A stretch of 64,000 nt of DNA from Lantana camara (taxonomy: Eukaryota > Streptophyta > Magnoliopsida > Lamiales > Verbenaceae), in NCBI GenBank assembly GCA_037501455.1, contig CM074862.1, forward strand, positions 56,699,501-56,763,500, written 5' to 3'. The notes beneath the pieces are model-generated. The model was not told where the DNA came from. It saw only the letters and a program-made list of their open reading frames with translations, and did no database searches. The position numbers were made by a program, and so were the translations under genes. This document shows, piece after piece, positions 1-13,452 of the stretch (position 1 is the stretch's first letter; each line of letters opens with the position of its first letter).

Positions 1-2254
1 CATAGTCACATTTTACCTTTCAACATGTTTACATTGAATATAAGAAATAAAAAAGACAAAGGGCATCACTTAAGACATCAAAAGAATACAAGAAGGTACT
101 TAACGTTTCATATAGAAGCACTCAAGCCACGTCCAAGCAATTCAAGTCATAACTTTCACATTCTATAACAATTCAATTCAAGAATTCAAATAACGATCAT
201 ATCACGTACAATGACACATTAACACTTAGAGAATAAACATTTAAGTACATTCAATTCAAGATAGAAAATGAGATTGGAATATGAAATAAATAACAATTTA
301 ATTTCCATACTTCAATTAAATCCAACGATATTTAATACATGTATGCATGTGAGTGTATATATATATATATTATGTTATATATATACGTGAATAAAGGCAT
401 GCATACTTATATAAGATAACACATTTAGGCCTTAAAATACAAAAAACATGAATAACTAATAACATGCATGTAAATATAGTATATATATAAATAACACAAG
501 CACACACGTAGCATGCATCAAAATTATCCCATGCATAAACATCACAACAACACACTACATGCACTTAACCATGCAAAAATGTACAAGAGTAATCCATCCC
601 AATCTCCCCGCCTGGGGAAAGACGCAACAGAGTCTCTGTAAGAGGACTACGCGGCCTGGCCTTTTAAAGGCAAAAATATCCCCGCCCGGGGAGATTCATT
701 CAGTCACGAAGCAGCTCCAAGAACAACGCTTAATCCCCTGTTTTACAGCATGAATTACAGCAGCAGGTAGCGGCAACCAAGGCTACCAATCAGCTGCACA
801 ACATACACAAAACTCCTACCGAAAAACTGAAAAGAGACATCCAAGAAGCAAGGAAGAAAGAGCAGCAGTAGACGCAGCAGTTCAGGCCCAAAAACGGGGG
901 ACAAAACGGTAAGAAACAGGGCACAAACTCACACATTCCATCAGCCATCAATCCAACAACAAAAAGGTGAATTAAGGCAACAAATGACAGTAAGAATCAG
1001 TCCCAAATGCATCAGAAGCAGTTCAACGTGAGGGAGGATGAAAAGAAGATCATTTCATGCTATGGTTTTAATAAATTCATTAATGGTAACTCATAAATAC
1101 TTCATCTACCAAGTAATACATCACCATAATTGAAAAGGAGTTAAAACTATCATATTCATGCTTTGAATCAACTCAATCCATCAAGGGATGAAAGAGATAT
1201 CAACATATGTACATATAACCTAACCATTTCGACTCTCAGCCAAAAAATCCATTAAAGCATGCTCAAAATTGGGGATGAATACATCAAAATGACTCTAAAT
1301 GAATGTATATTACAACCCTAAGCTTACCTTGTGGATTAATGGAGGTTCGGAAGACATTTGAGCTTGAATCTCCATGGGTTGACTTGAGCTACGGGAAAAC
1401 TGGAGAGCAGAAGGTTTTGGCTGAATTTTCTCCAAGGAATGAGGGTTATCTCGGTTTTGGGTGATAAGGTCTGGTTAGAGGGATGAGTTAGGGTTCTAAG
1501 GAATCAAACCATAGTTAATTTGGTCAAGGTTTGAATAAGATATGGTCATTTTAGTAAACTGTGGCAGATTTGCTTTCCGTTTCGTGTTTCGGTTGAATTT
1601 CGGAGGTTCAAATAACTTTGGAAAAATATAAGGCTAAGTTCATTAAACTCGAATTTTTGTTGCGAGTTCAGCGAAGTTGACGAAACTCGAATCCGAGTTT
1701 CCTAGCTCAAGATATCAAATACGGAACCAATGGTGCGCTATTTGCTCGTTGGCCCCCGATTTGGATTCCAAAATCAAAATAAATTCGAAACGTATGCAAA
1801 CGAACCCGAAAACATGAAACGATCATATATTCATATTCACAACACATATAACTACAACATATTAGATTTTCACGAAATTTCGGTATCAAATCATATAAGA
1901 ACGAAGCGTGATTAAACACTCATGCGCAAACTTTAACAATTTCATATCAATTCCAAATTAAATAAACAATTTTATATTTCATTTTTAAATTAAAATTAAA
2001 GTGAACGATTAATGAAATTAATTAATTAGCCTAATTAAAACATGATTAATTAACATTTATTCTTAATTATCAATTAAATGAATTAATTAACGAAATAAAA
2101 TTATAAAATAAAATAAAGTAAACTAATAACAATTTATATTAAAATTAAATATTTAAAACACTTATAAACAATTAATCACATAGTTAAATGATTTATTTGC
2201 GCAATTTATAACAAATACGGCATATTAGTATAAATAAAAAATCGGGGCGTTACA
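1..2254 (-). repeat. LTR of family G, cut by the window edge
   Basis: Minus-strand LTR whose 5' terminus (TGTAACGCCCCGAT in element sense) lies at 2254; the other end is outside the window. It has the layout of the other LTRs here: an AT-rich U3-like part (about 1930-2250), a splice-donor-like CACAAG|GTAAGC at 1328/1327, then two GC palindromes (605-618 and 679-692) next to a CCCCTGTTTT box at 736-745. No protein-coding capacity is seen; the short ORFs here are chance. A (TA)n run lies near 352-371. It sits inside LTR H, beyond H's own donor site. Whether it is a solo LTR or one end of a full element cannot be told. Confidence 0.7.
605..695. repeat. GC-rich palindrome pair in LTR G
   Basis: Two short palindromes: TCCCC (605-609) with GGGGA (614-618) around GCCT, and TCCCC (679-683) with GGGGA (688-692) around GCCC. 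They occupy the position, beside CCCCTGTTTT, at which the other LTR families carry palindromes of different sequence. Confidence 0.75.
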
Positions 2255-2949
2255 ATGAAGATCACATATTTGCACATAAGAGCTCACGAAACGAGCACAA
2301 ACACATCAAACTCCCGACCCAATATTATTCATAGTCTTCCCTAACAAAGCACGTAGGCACATATCAAAGATAGGAAAGGGGATACTAAATTAAAGCACAT
2401 AAAGAGAGGATCACAAATCTTACCTTGGGTTGTAGATTGGACGGTTGGATCTTGCAAACTCGAGCTCGAGAGCTTGAGGCCAAAAATGGGAAAAATGCTT
2501 CTCCTTTCTCTCTTGCTTGGCTGCTCGATCAAAGTGGGGGAAAGGGAAATATTTTCAGCCTTTAAGGCTGAAAACGGGTCGGTTAAACGGGTAGGGTCAA
2601 ACGGTGTCCGGTCCGTTCGGATCGGATTTTAAAACGGTAGGGCGATCAAATAACTTTAGAAAAATACAAGATAAATCGCGAAACGAATCCAAAGGTAGGG
2701 TCGAAATTCAAATTCGAATGCCCGAGCTCTATTCAACCACAAAGGCCGAAAATACCCTAATTATAATTTGGTCCCTAAATTGCAAATATTGGACAATTGA
2801 GTCCAAGTACATTTAATTAAGTTCTAAAGCGCACGTAATAAAATTTCATGTTGACACGTAGGCATACTAGGCACATAATTCACAAAAATACTGTATTAAG
2901 CTCTCTCGTGACATCGTACCTGGAATGCCAAAGAGACGAGGCGTCACAT
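2255..2949 (-). repeat. LTR fragment of family H
   Basis: Minus-strand LTR whose 5' terminus (TGTGACGCCTCG in element sense) is at 2949. A donor-like CCAAG|GTAAGA lies at 2424/2423. LTR G begins just beyond it, so G seems to have inserted in H's leader intron. The rest of H is not recognisable and should lie left of the window. Confidence 0.6.
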
Positions 2950-3060
2950 TATAGCTTTAATTGCTAAGTGTAAATGAGACATGAGTGTATGAACGTTTAC
3001 ATGCAATGTATGAAGCTTCCTTGTATCCCTTGTCTTGTTTATATTCTTTAAACTTGAATA
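2950..3060. other. Unassigned spacer
   Basis: AT-rich 111 bp between the termini of LTR H and LTR F. No gene, repeat match or structure is seen. It may be part of an internal region, or the original target DNA. Confidence 0.4.
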
Positions 3061-3737
3061 TGTGACACCCCGACTTCTTAGTCGTACAGATATGACGTAT
3101 GTGTGCATTTAAAATTATTATTTATGCATTTTACATTAATTTTAATTGTTTAATTTTATTATTTGAATTATTTAATTTAATTCTTTGATTATTTGAATTT
3201 TCTTATTTGAATACTTATGCCTTTTGTTCAGAATTGCTTCGTTTATGCTTGATTCGTTATCGAAATTTCTTGCTGGTTTAATATGATGGAGATTTATGTG
3301 TTATGAACTTGAATGTGTGCTCGTTATATGTTTTCGGAATTATTTGTTGAGCTTTTGTAGTGTTTGTTTCTTTTGGAACCTAAAGGAGGCTAAAACGATT
3401 TTAGCGAACCTTGGGTTCCGGTGTAACTTGAGCTCGGGAATTCGGATTCGAATTCCGTCACTTTCGTTGGACTCGTCTCAACGATTCGGGGTCAATGGAT
3501 TAAGCCATATATTTTTCTCAGCCCATTTGATACTCCGAAACTTAACCGAAAAACTGGCTCGCGCCAATTTGACCATATTTCACTAAATTGCACTTTAGTC
3601 CCTCAATTTTCAAGCTTTTTAATTGAAACCTGGACCCACACTTCAACCACTTAGCCCTTTTATCACATTTTGCTTCCTTGATTTCGAACCATACACAAGA
3701 GAAAGGAAGGAGATCAGATTTTGGAGCAGTAAAACCC
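3061..3737 (+). repeat. LTR F, segment 1 (5' end)
   Basis: Begins TGTGACACCCCGAC. From about 3380 it aligns by eye with LTR C (25310 onward): the same order of blocks around 'aacttgagctcgg' and 'ttaaccgaaa'. It is interrupted at about 3737 by the T array and resumes at 12906. Confidence 0.7.
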
Positions 3738-5771
3738 GAGCACCCCAATACGTAAGGATGCCACACCCTCGCACTATAGGTCGGTCCATATATGAATCGG
3801 GTAATCCGTACATGAACCAACCTATAGCGAACGGGTGATAATGCAAATAAAATGACAAGCTAAGCGGAGCTAAATTTATGCATGTGATAGAATAAAGCGA
3901 AAGCATACTTTGTTTACAATCAAATATAACTATTAAAACATGTTATAACATTGATCATGCGTTAAACAACTCGTATACTTGTTCACATATCAATACATTA
4001 TCATCTTCTAAATTACATAACAAGTAACATTAACAATAATTCCTTTGAAATGATAAATAAATAAATACACCGTGCGGAGCTTGAATGTAAGGACTCGACT
4101 CAGCTCGATTCCCGCCTAGGGTGTACCTGCAAGAACACTGCATGTATATCGATTTCCCGACTAACTCCATCTCTCCCACAAACCCCATCACTCCAAGAGA
4201 CTCCATCACTCCAATCACTCCATCACTCCAATCACGATAACATGATAATGGGAAGGTTGCGAGCCTTCCCCATTCACGATAACACGATAATCATGATGAT
4301 CACGATGCCTGCATTGCTTTGCATAATCATGACTTTAACACGATAATCACGGTACGCGCATTTCTTTGCATGGCCTGACTTGCTTGCTAACGGGTAACAC
4401 GACGATTCATGAATGCGTGAACGTGCTCATTGATTGCAATCTCTGTCCCGGAGAACTCTGGACAAGGAATAGAAACATTTGTGCCCTCATTAGATCATAA
4501 CTTGGTAACGTTACCATAATGTAACCCACGGCATAATCATGTAATGAGGTAACATGCATTAGCAAATATAGTATGATGCAATCATATTCTTGCATGTAAT
4601 TGATCATATAATAGCATGTGTAGGTTATTTAAATGATTAGAGAAGGAATTGGAATTTCACATTTTATGCAGAAACATTCTGCCTATCCAGGGGTTTGGGA
4701 ACGGCCGTTCCGGCCCTTAGTTCAAAATGGGAAGGGCCGTTCCCAGCTACCCGAAGTGACTCGCCGAAGATGGGAACGGCCGTTCCCCAAATACAAAGGG
4801 AACGGGAAGGGCCGTTCCCGTTACGCAGAGAATACAGAAACAGGGGAAGAAACAGGGGATGCACGAACCAATCTCCAATTCATCATAACTCATATAATTC
4901 AATATCCAAAGGCATGAATTCATGAAAAGGGATATGTATACATACTTAAGGCACAATAAAACTAACATAAACACATAGGTCTAGCTTGAATCATCATGAA
5001 ACCAAGATCAAACTCCATGAACATATATATGATCTAACTTCATAATTCTCAAGATTTATGCATGAAATCAAGCCTAAAGTTTATAATCATGCTTCTAACA
5101 TCATATAAACAAGTTATTTCATACAAATCCTAACCCTAGCTTCATATGAAATATTATCAAGAAATCACAAATAGAATCATATGTATCTTGAAATAAAATA
5201 AAAGGAAGAAGATGATGAAAGTGGATGATTGATCTCCAAAGCATGTGATTTCTCTGATGAAATAGCTTGAAATTGATAAAACCCCTTCTTCCTCTCTCCA
5301 TGGAAGAACCGAGACCACTAGGGAGCCATGTTTGTATGAAATGAAAAATGAGAATGAGTTGAAGGATGCTTCTACGTGATTCATCTCTTATAATTGATGA
5401 ATTAATTCAATTTCCAATCAAGTCCTTCAAGTTACATGAGTTATGCAATTAAGGATATAAGGTTTGGAAAAAGATCAATTTAGTCCAAAAATATATTTAT
5501 GCAATTTAGTCCTTGGATTTAAAATGATGGTCAATTAAGGGCGTATAAACAATTAAGGCACATCCGGGACTTAATTCCCGTTACAATTAAATTCAACTTA
5601 TAGAATAATTCTCAAATTGACACATATTTCACATAATCACATTGAAATATAATTTTTATGATTTATTATAAAATGTAAGAATTTAATAAATACAAGAATT
5701 AAAATAATCCTAGCTCCCGGAAAATTCACATATATCGCGCGTAGTTGGAAGCCGGAATTTGGGGCGTTACA
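3738..5771 (-). repeat. T LTR copy 1 (3' LTR of the array)
   Basis: Copy of the 2.03-kb T LTR. It differs from copies 2 and 3 by an extra 8 bp in a TCACTCCA minisatellite near 4195-4235, and its outer terminus is degenerate. Palindromes lie at 4698-4822, including a perfect GGAACGGCCGTTCC (4698-4711) and a perfect GGGAACGGCCGTTCCC (4772-4787). A likely acceptor TTGTCCAG ends at 4458 (minus sense). A second acceptor-like TTGCAG lies near 4130. The place expected for the donor reads TTCAAG|AT at 5187/5186, so GT is absent. Confidence 0.8.
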
Positions 5772-6059
5772 ATTCCCTCCCCCTTAAGTGAATCCATCCT
5801 TGGATTCACACTTCTCTTGTACAATAAAATAAAGCCAACTAACAAGGAGTTACATGTAACAATTAATTTCTCAAAATTCAAGTAGCCACGTTGATCCTGT
5901 GATTTGACAAATCATATAAGGTCACAGGATGGGCAATTAATATCAAAGATGAATGCAATGTACAAATTATCAAATAATTCCTACGTCGTTCGACCTAGAC
6001 TTGACACGACACGACACTAGAACCTCGGTTTTGCAACCGAGCTCTGATACCCCTTAAGA
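5772..6059 (-). mobile_element. T internal region 1
   Basis: 288 bp between two LTRs. In element sense it starts with spacer plus a PBS-like site at 6041-6052 (GGGTATCAGAGC, a first-base mismatch to the initiator-Met PBS). A 7-bp stem with GCAA loop follows (6024-6041), then a leader box (5985-5994). It ends with a perfect 9-bp hairpin (5788-5809; arms GTGAATCCA and TGGATTCAC) directly before the purine tract (5774-5787). No ORF is present, so any movement needs proteins in trans. Confidence 0.8.
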
Positions 6060-8087
6060 TGTAGCACCCCAATACGTAAGGATGCCACACCCCCGCACTA
6101 TAGGTCGGTCCATATATGAATCCGGTAATCCGTACACGAACCAACTTATAGCGAACGGGTGACAATGCAAATAAAATGACAAGCTAAGCGGAGCTAAATT
6201 TATGCATGTGATAGAATAAAGCTGAAGCATACTTTGTTTACTATCAAAAATAACTATTAAAACATGCTATAACATTGATCATGCGTTAAACAACTCGTAT
6301 ACTTGTTCACATATCAATACATTATCATCTTCTAAATTACATAACAAGTAACATTAACAATAATTCCTTTGAAATGATAAATAAATAAATACACCGTGCG
6401 GAGCTTGAATGTAAGGACTCGACTCAGCTCGATTCCCGCCCAGGGTGTACCTGCAAGAACACTGCATGTATATCGATTTCCCGACTAACTCCATCTCTCC
6501 CACAAACCCCATCACTCCAAGAGACTCCATCTCTCCAATCACTCCAATCACGATAACACGATAATGGGAAGGTTGCGAGCCTTCCCCATTCACGATAACA
6601 CGATAATCACGATGATCACGATGCCTGCATTGCTTTGCATAATCATGACTTTAACACGATAATCACGGTACGCGCATTTCTTTGCATGGCCTGACTTGCT
6701 TGCTAACGGGTAACACGACGATTCATGAATGCGTGAACGTGCTCATTGATTGCAATCTCTGTCCCGGAGAACTCTGGACAAGGAATAGAAACATTTGTGC
6801 CCTCATTAGATCATAACTTGGTAACGTTACCATAATGTAACCCACGGCATAATCATGTAATGAGGTAACATGCATTAGCAAATATAGTATGATGCAATCA
6901 TATTCTTGCATGTAATTGATCATATAATAGCATGTGTAGGTTATTTAAATGATTAGAGAAGGAATTGGAATTTCACATTTTATGCAGAAACATTCTGCCT
7001 ATCCAGGGGTTTGGGAACGGCCGTTCCGGCCCTTAGTTCAAAATGGGAAGGGCCGTTCCCAGCTACCCGAAGTGACTCGCCGAAGATGGGAACGGCCGTT
7101 CCCCAAATACAAAGGGAACGGGAAGGGTCGTTCCCGTTACGCAGAGAATACAGAAACAGGGGAAGAAACAGGGGATGCACGAACCAATCTCCAATTCATC
7201 ATAACTCATATAATTCAATATCCAAAGGCATGAATTCATGAAAAGGGATATGTATACATACTTAAGGCACAATAAAACTAACATAAACACATAGGTCTAG
7301 CTTGAATCATCATGAAACCAAGATCAAACTCCATGAACATATATATGATCTAACTTCATAATTCTCAAGATTTATGCATGAAATCAAGCCTAAAGTTTAT
7401 AATCATGCTTCTAACATCATATAAACAAGTTATTTCATACAAATCCTAACCCTAGCTTCATATGAAATATTATCAAGAAATCACAAATAGAATCATATGT
7501 ATCTTGAAATAAAATAAAAGGAAGAAGATGATGAAAGTGGATGATTGATCTCCAAAGCATGTGATTTCTCTGATGAAATAGCTTGAAATTGATAAAACCC
7601 CTTCTTCCTCTCTCCATGGAAGAACCGAGACCACTAGGGAGCCATGTTTGTATGAAATGAAAAATGAGAATGAGTTGAAGGATGCTTCTACGTGATTCAT
7701 CTCTTATAATTGATGAATTAATTCAATTTCCAATCAAGTCCTTCAAGTTACATGAGTTATGCAATTAAGGATATAAGGTTTGGAAAAAGATCAATTTAGT
7801 CCAAAAATATATTTATGCAATTTAGTCCTTGGATTTAAAATGATGGTCAATTAAGGGCGTATAAACAATTAAGGCACATCCGGGACTTAATTCCCGTTAC
7901 AATTAAATTCAACTTATAGAATAATTCTCAAATTGACACATATTTCACATAATCACATTGAAATATAATTTTTATGATTTATTACAAAATGTAAGAATTT
8001 AATAAATACAAGAATTAAAATAATCCTAGCTCCCGGAAAATTCACATATATCGCGCGTAGTTGGAAGCCGGAATTTGGGGCGTTACA
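6060..8087 (-). repeat. T LTR copy 2
   Basis: 2028 bp, TGTAGCACCCC...GGGGCGTTACA on the plus strand. It is nearly identical to copies 1 and 3. The palindrome array is at 7014-7138; its last palindrome carries one C-to-T change that weakens pairing. Confidence 0.85.
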
Positions 8088-8375
8088 ATTCCCTCCCCCT
8101 TAAGTGAATCCATCCTTGGATTCACACTTCTCTTGTACAATAAAATAAAGCCAACTAACAAGGAGTTACATGTAACAATTAATTTCTCAAAATTCAAGTA
8201 GCCACGTTGATCCTGTGATTTGCCAAATCATATAAGGTCACAGGATGGGCAATTAATATCAAAGATGAATGCAATGTACAAATTATCAAATAATTCCTAC
8301 GTCGTTCGACCTAGACTTGACACGACACGACACTAGAACCTCGGTTTTGCAACCGAGCTCTGATACCCCTTAAGA
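8088..8375 (-). mobile_element. T internal region 2
   Basis: Second copy of the 288-bp internal. The PBS-like site is at 8357-8368, the GCAA-loop hairpin at 8340-8357, the leader box at 8301-8310, and the pre-PPT hairpin at 8104-8125. It also has arms ATCCTGTGA and TCACAGGAT around 8212-8248, which could pair across about 20 nt. Confidence 0.8.
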
Positions 8376-10403
8376 TGTAGCACCCCAATACGTAAGGATG
8401 CCACACCCCCGCACTATAGGTCGGTCCATATATGAATCCGGTAATCCGTACACGAACCAACTTATAGCGAACGGGTGACAATGCAAATAAAATGACAAGC
8501 TAAGCGGAGCTAAATTTATGCATGTGATAGAATAAAGCTGAAGCATACTTTGTTTACTATCAAAAATAACTATTAAAACATGCTATAACATTGATCATGC
8601 GTTAAACAACTCGTATACTTGTTCACATATCAATACATTATCATCTTCTAAATTACATAACAAGTAACATTAACAATAATTCCTTTGAAATGATAAATAA
8701 ATAAATACACCGTGCGGAGCTTGAATGTAAGGACTCGACTCAGCTCGATTCCCGCCCAGGGTGTACCTGCAAGAACACTGCATGTATATCGATTTCCCGA
8801 CTAACTCCATCTCTCCCACAAACCCCATCACTCCAAGAGACTCCATCTCTCCAATCACTCCAATCACGATAACACGATAATGGGAAGGTTGCGAGCCTTC
8901 CCCATTCACGATAACACGATAATCACGATGATCACGATGCCTGCATTGCTTTGCATAATCATGACTTTAACACGATAATCACGGTACGCGCATTTCTTTG
9001 CATGGCCTGACTTGCTTGCTAACGGGTAACACGACGATTCATGAATGCGTGAACGTGCTCATTGATTGCAATCTCTGTCCCGGAGAACTCTGGACAAGGA
9101 ATAGAAACATTTGTGCCCTCATTAGATCATAACTTGGTAACGTTACCATAATGTAACCCACGGCATAATCATGTAATGAGGTAACATGCATTAGCAAATA
9201 TAGTATGATGCAATCATATTCTTGCATGTAATTGATCATATAATAGCATGTGTAGGTTATTTAAATGATTAGAGAAGGAATTGGAATTTCACATTTTATG
9301 CAGAAACATTCTGCCTATCCAGGGGTTTGGGAACGGCCGTTCCGGCCCTTTGTTCAAAATGGGAAGGGCCGTTCCCAGCTACCCGAAGTGACTCGCCGAA
9401 GATGGGAACGGCCGTTCCCCAAATACAAAGGGAACGGGAAGGGCCGTTCCCGTTACGCAGAGAATACAGAAACAGGGGAAGAAACAGGGGATGCACGAAC
9501 CAATCTCTAATTCATCATAACTCATATAATTCAATATCCAAAGGCATGAATTCATGAAAAGGGATATGTATACATACTTAAGGCACAATAAAACTAACAT
9601 AAACACTTAGGTCTAGCTTGAATCATCATGAAACCAAGATCAAACTCCATGAACATATATATGATCTAACTTCATAATTCTCAAGATTTATGCATGAAAT
9701 CAAGCCTAAAGTTTATAATCATGCTTCTAACATCATATAAACAAGTTATTTCATACAAATCCTAACCCTAGCTTCATATGAAATATTATCAAGAAATCAC
9801 AAATAGAATCATATGTATCTTGAAATAAAATAAAAGGAAGAAGATGATGAAAGTGGATGATTGATCTCCAAAGCATGTGATTTCTCTGATGAAATAGCTT
9901 GAAATTGATAAAACCCCTTCTTCCTCTCTCCATGGAAGAACCGAGACCACTAGGGAGCCATGTTTGTATGAAATGAAAAATGAGAATGAGTTGAAGGATG
10001 CTTCTACGTGATTCATCTCTTATAATTGATGAATTAATTCAATTTCCAATCAAGTCCTTCAAGTTACATGAGTTATGCAATTAAGGATATAAGGTTTGGA
10101 AAAAGATCAATTTAGTCCAAAAATATATTTATGCAATTTAGTCCTTGGATTTAAAATGATGGTCAATTAAGGGAGTATAAACAATTAAGGCACATCCGGG
10201 ACTTAATTCCCGTTACAATTAAATTCAACTTATAGAATAATTCTCAAATTGACACATATTTCACATAATCACATTGAAATATAATTTTTATGATTTATTA
10301 TAAAATGTAAGAATTTAATAAATACAAGAATTAAAATAATCCTAGCTCCCGGAAAATTCACATATGTCGCGCGTAGCTGGAAGCCGGAATTTGGGGCGTT
10401 ACA
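8376..10403 (-). repeat. T LTR copy 3
   Basis: 2028 bp, in register with copy 2 (offset 2316), with only scattered substitutions. Palindromes at 9330-9454. Confidence 0.85.
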
Positions 10404-10691
10404 ATTCCCTCCCCCTTAAGTGAATCCATCCTTGGATTCACACTTCTCTTGTACAATAAAATAAAGCCAACTAACAAGGAGTTACATGTAACAATTAATT
10501 TCTCAAAATTCAAGTAGCCACGTTGATCCTGTGATTTGCCAAATCATATAAGGTCACAGGATGGGCAATTAATATCAAAGATGAATGCAATGTACAAATT
10601 ATCAAATAATTCCTACGTCGTTCGACCTAGACTTGACACGACACGACACTAGAACCTCGGTTTTGCAACCGAGCTCTGATACCCCTTAAGA
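10404..10691 (-). mobile_element. T internal region 3
   Basis: Third 288-bp internal. Hairpin before the purine tract at 10420-10441, leader box at 10617-10626, GCAA-loop hairpin at 10656-10673 and PBS-like site at 10673-10684, with the same first-base mismatch. The shared mismatch means it predates the tandem duplication. Confidence 0.8.
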
Positions 10692-12905
10692 TGTAGCACC
10701 CCGATACGTAAGGATGCCACACCCCCGCACTATAGGTCGGTCCATATATGAATCCGGTAATCCGTACACGAACCAACTTATAGCGAACGGGTGACAATGC
10801 AAATAAAATGACAAGCTAAGCGGAGCTAAATTTATGCATGTGATAGAATAAAGCTGAAGCATACTTTGTTTACTATCAAATATAACTATTAAAACATGCT
10901 ATAACATTGATCATACGTTAAACAACTCGTATACTTGTTCACATATCAATACATTATCATCTCCTAAAATACATAACAAGTAACATTAACAATAATTCCT
11001 TTGAAATGATAAATAAATAAATGCACCGTGCGGAGCTTGAATGCAAGGACTCGACTCAGCTCGATTCTTGCCTAGGGTGTACCTGCAAGAACACTGCATG
11101 TATATTGATTTCCTGACTAACTCCATCTCTCCCACAAACCCCATCACTCCAAGAGACTCCATCACTCCAATCACTCCATCAATCCAATTACTCCATCACT
11201 CCAATCACTCCAATCACTCTATCACTCCATCACTCCAATCACGATAACACGATAACACGTTAATGGGAAGGTTGCGAGCCTTCCCCATTCACGATAACAC
11301 GATAATCACAATGCCTGCATTACTTTGCATAATCATGACTTTAACACGATAATCACGATGCCTGCATTGCTTTGCATAATCATGACTTTAACACGATAAT
11401 CACGGTACGCGCATTGCTTTGCACGGCCTGACTTGCTTCCTAACGGGTGACACGACGATTCATGAATGCGTGAACGTGCTCATTGATTCCAATATCTATC
11501 CCGGAGAACTCTGGACAAGGAATAGAAACATTTGTGCCCTCATTAGATCATAACTTGGTAACGTTGCTATAATGTAACCCACGACATAATCATGTAACGA
11601 GGTAACATGCATTAGAAAATATAGTATGATACAATCATATTCTTACATGTAATTGATCATATAATAGCATGTGTAGGTCATTTAAATGATTAGAGAAGGA
11701 ATTGGAATTTCACATTTTATGCAGAAACATTCTGCCTATCCAGGAGTCTGGGAACGGCCGTTTCGGCCCTTAGTTCAAAATGGGAAGGACCGTTCCCAGC
11801 TACCCGAAGTGACTTGCCGAAGATGGGAACGGCCGTTCCGGCTTACAAGCCAAAACGGGAAGGGCCGTTCCCGTCCTCGCCGCCATGCACACGATTCCAA
11901 ATATGGGAACGGCCGTTCCCCAAATACAAAGGGAACGGGAAGGGCCGTTCCCCTTACGCAGAGAATACAGAAACAGGGGAAGAAACAGGGGATCCACGAA
12001 CCAATCTCAAATTCATCATAACTCATATAATTTAATCTCCAAAGGCATGAATTCATGAAAAGGGATACGTATACTTGTTTAAGGCACAACAAAACTAACA
12101 TAAACACTTAGTTCTAGCTTGAATCATCATGAAACCAAGATCAAACTCCATGAACATATATATGATCAAACATCATAATTCTCAAGATTTATGCATGAAA
12201 TCAAGCCTAAAGTTTATAATCGTGCTTCTAACATCATGTAAACAAGTTATTTCATACAAATCCTAACCCTAGCTTCATATGAAATATTATCAAGAAATCA
12301 CAAATAGAATCATATGCATCTTCACATAAAATAAAAGGAAGAAGATGATGAAAGTGGATGATTGATCTCCAAAGCACGTGATTTCTCCGATGAAATAGCT
12401 AGAAATTGATAAAAACCCCTTCTCCCTCTCTACATGGAAGAACCGAGACCCCAACGGAGCCAAGTTTGTATAAAATGAAAAATGAGAATGAGTTGAAGGA
12501 TGCTTCTACGTGATTCATCTCTTATAATTGATGAATTAATTCAATTTCCAATCAAGTCCTTCAAGTTACATAAGTTATGCAATTAAGGATAGAAGGTTTG
12601 GAAAAAGATCAATTTAGTACAAAAATATATTTATGCAATTTAGTCCTTGGATTTGAAATGATGGTCAATTAAGGGCATATAAACAATTAAGGCACGTTCA
12701 GGACTTAATTCCCGTGATAATTAAATTCAACTTATAGAATAATTCTCAAATTGACACATATTTCAAATAATCACGTTGAAATATAATTTATATGATTTAT
12801 TATAAAATGCAAGAATTTAATAAATACAAGAATTAAAATAATCCTAGCTCCCGGAAAATTCACACATGTCGCGTGTACCTGGAAGCCGGAATTTGGGGCG
12901 TTACT
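10692..12905 (-). repeat. T LTR copy 4 (diverged 5' LTR of the array)
   Basis: 2214 bp, against 2028 in copies 2 and 3. The extra length comes from an expanded TCACTCCA-type minisatellite (about 11148-11240), a duplicated block around 11300-11400, and additional palindromes in the array (11751-11953). Its outer terminus reads GTTACT where GTTACA is expected. Higher divergence than the other three copies suggests it marks the original insertion, while copies 1-3 were homogenised or amplified later. Confidence 0.8.
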
Positions 12906-13452
12906 AACCTCCCCTCCCCCTTCCCATCACCTTGAACCCTAGGGAGAAATTGAGCTCATTTCTTCGTTTTCCTTCATCTTCTTCAAAGGGTAAGCTTATA
13001 TTTGATATGTACATACTTATATGATCATTTTCATCCATAAAAATCTGATTTTGATCCATGTTTGATATTGTTTTGCCTCAAGACATGAATAGTTAGGTTT
13101 TTATGCCATATTTGAATTTCATGACTTTCTTGTTGTTTCTTCTTGAATTGGAACTGAAAACTTGATCACATACACTTCATTTATTGTTACATATACCTGA
13201 ATTTGGTGGTAGTTGAGGCATGAGTGAGTTACCATTAATGTTCTTGAGCTTTTGTCGAGATATATGCATGAGTTTGATCCCTCTTCCTTCTTCCCCAGCT
13301 ACTGTTTGTTTTCAGCCTTATTTATGGGAGTATATGACTTGATTTGTTGCTGAATTTCATGCCTTAACATGTCTCCTTGAGTTTGTATTTGTTTGGTTTG
13401 AGTTTGAGGGCTGAACAGGGGTGAAAACCTCCCATTCTCACAACTGGAGTGG

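Larger units (their letters stand above)
3738..12905 (-). mobile_element. Tandem multimer of a miniature LTR element (family T)
   Basis: Four LTRs alternate with three identical-length internals: LTR (3738-5771), internal (5772-6059), LTR (6060-8087), internal (8088-8375), LTR (8376-10403), internal (10404-10691), LTR (10692-12905). The repeat period of the middle copies is exactly 2316 bp. Each internal is only 288 bp and holds a PBS-like site and a polypurine tract but no ORF. LTRs 1-3 are nearly identical; LTR 4, the 5'-most in element sense, is more diverged and longer. This fits an ordinary insertion enlarged later by unequal crossing-over. The left terminus has lost its TG. Flanks AACCC (3733-3737) and AACCT (12906-12910) are a possible but imperfect TSD. 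Confidence 0.85.

Noticed and set aside
4633..4974. Overlapping ORFs of 66-94 residues on both strands, repeated every 2316 bp
   Set aside because: They are translations of the palindrome array in the T LTR; Pro/Gly/Arg-rich content on both strands follows from palindromic DNA.
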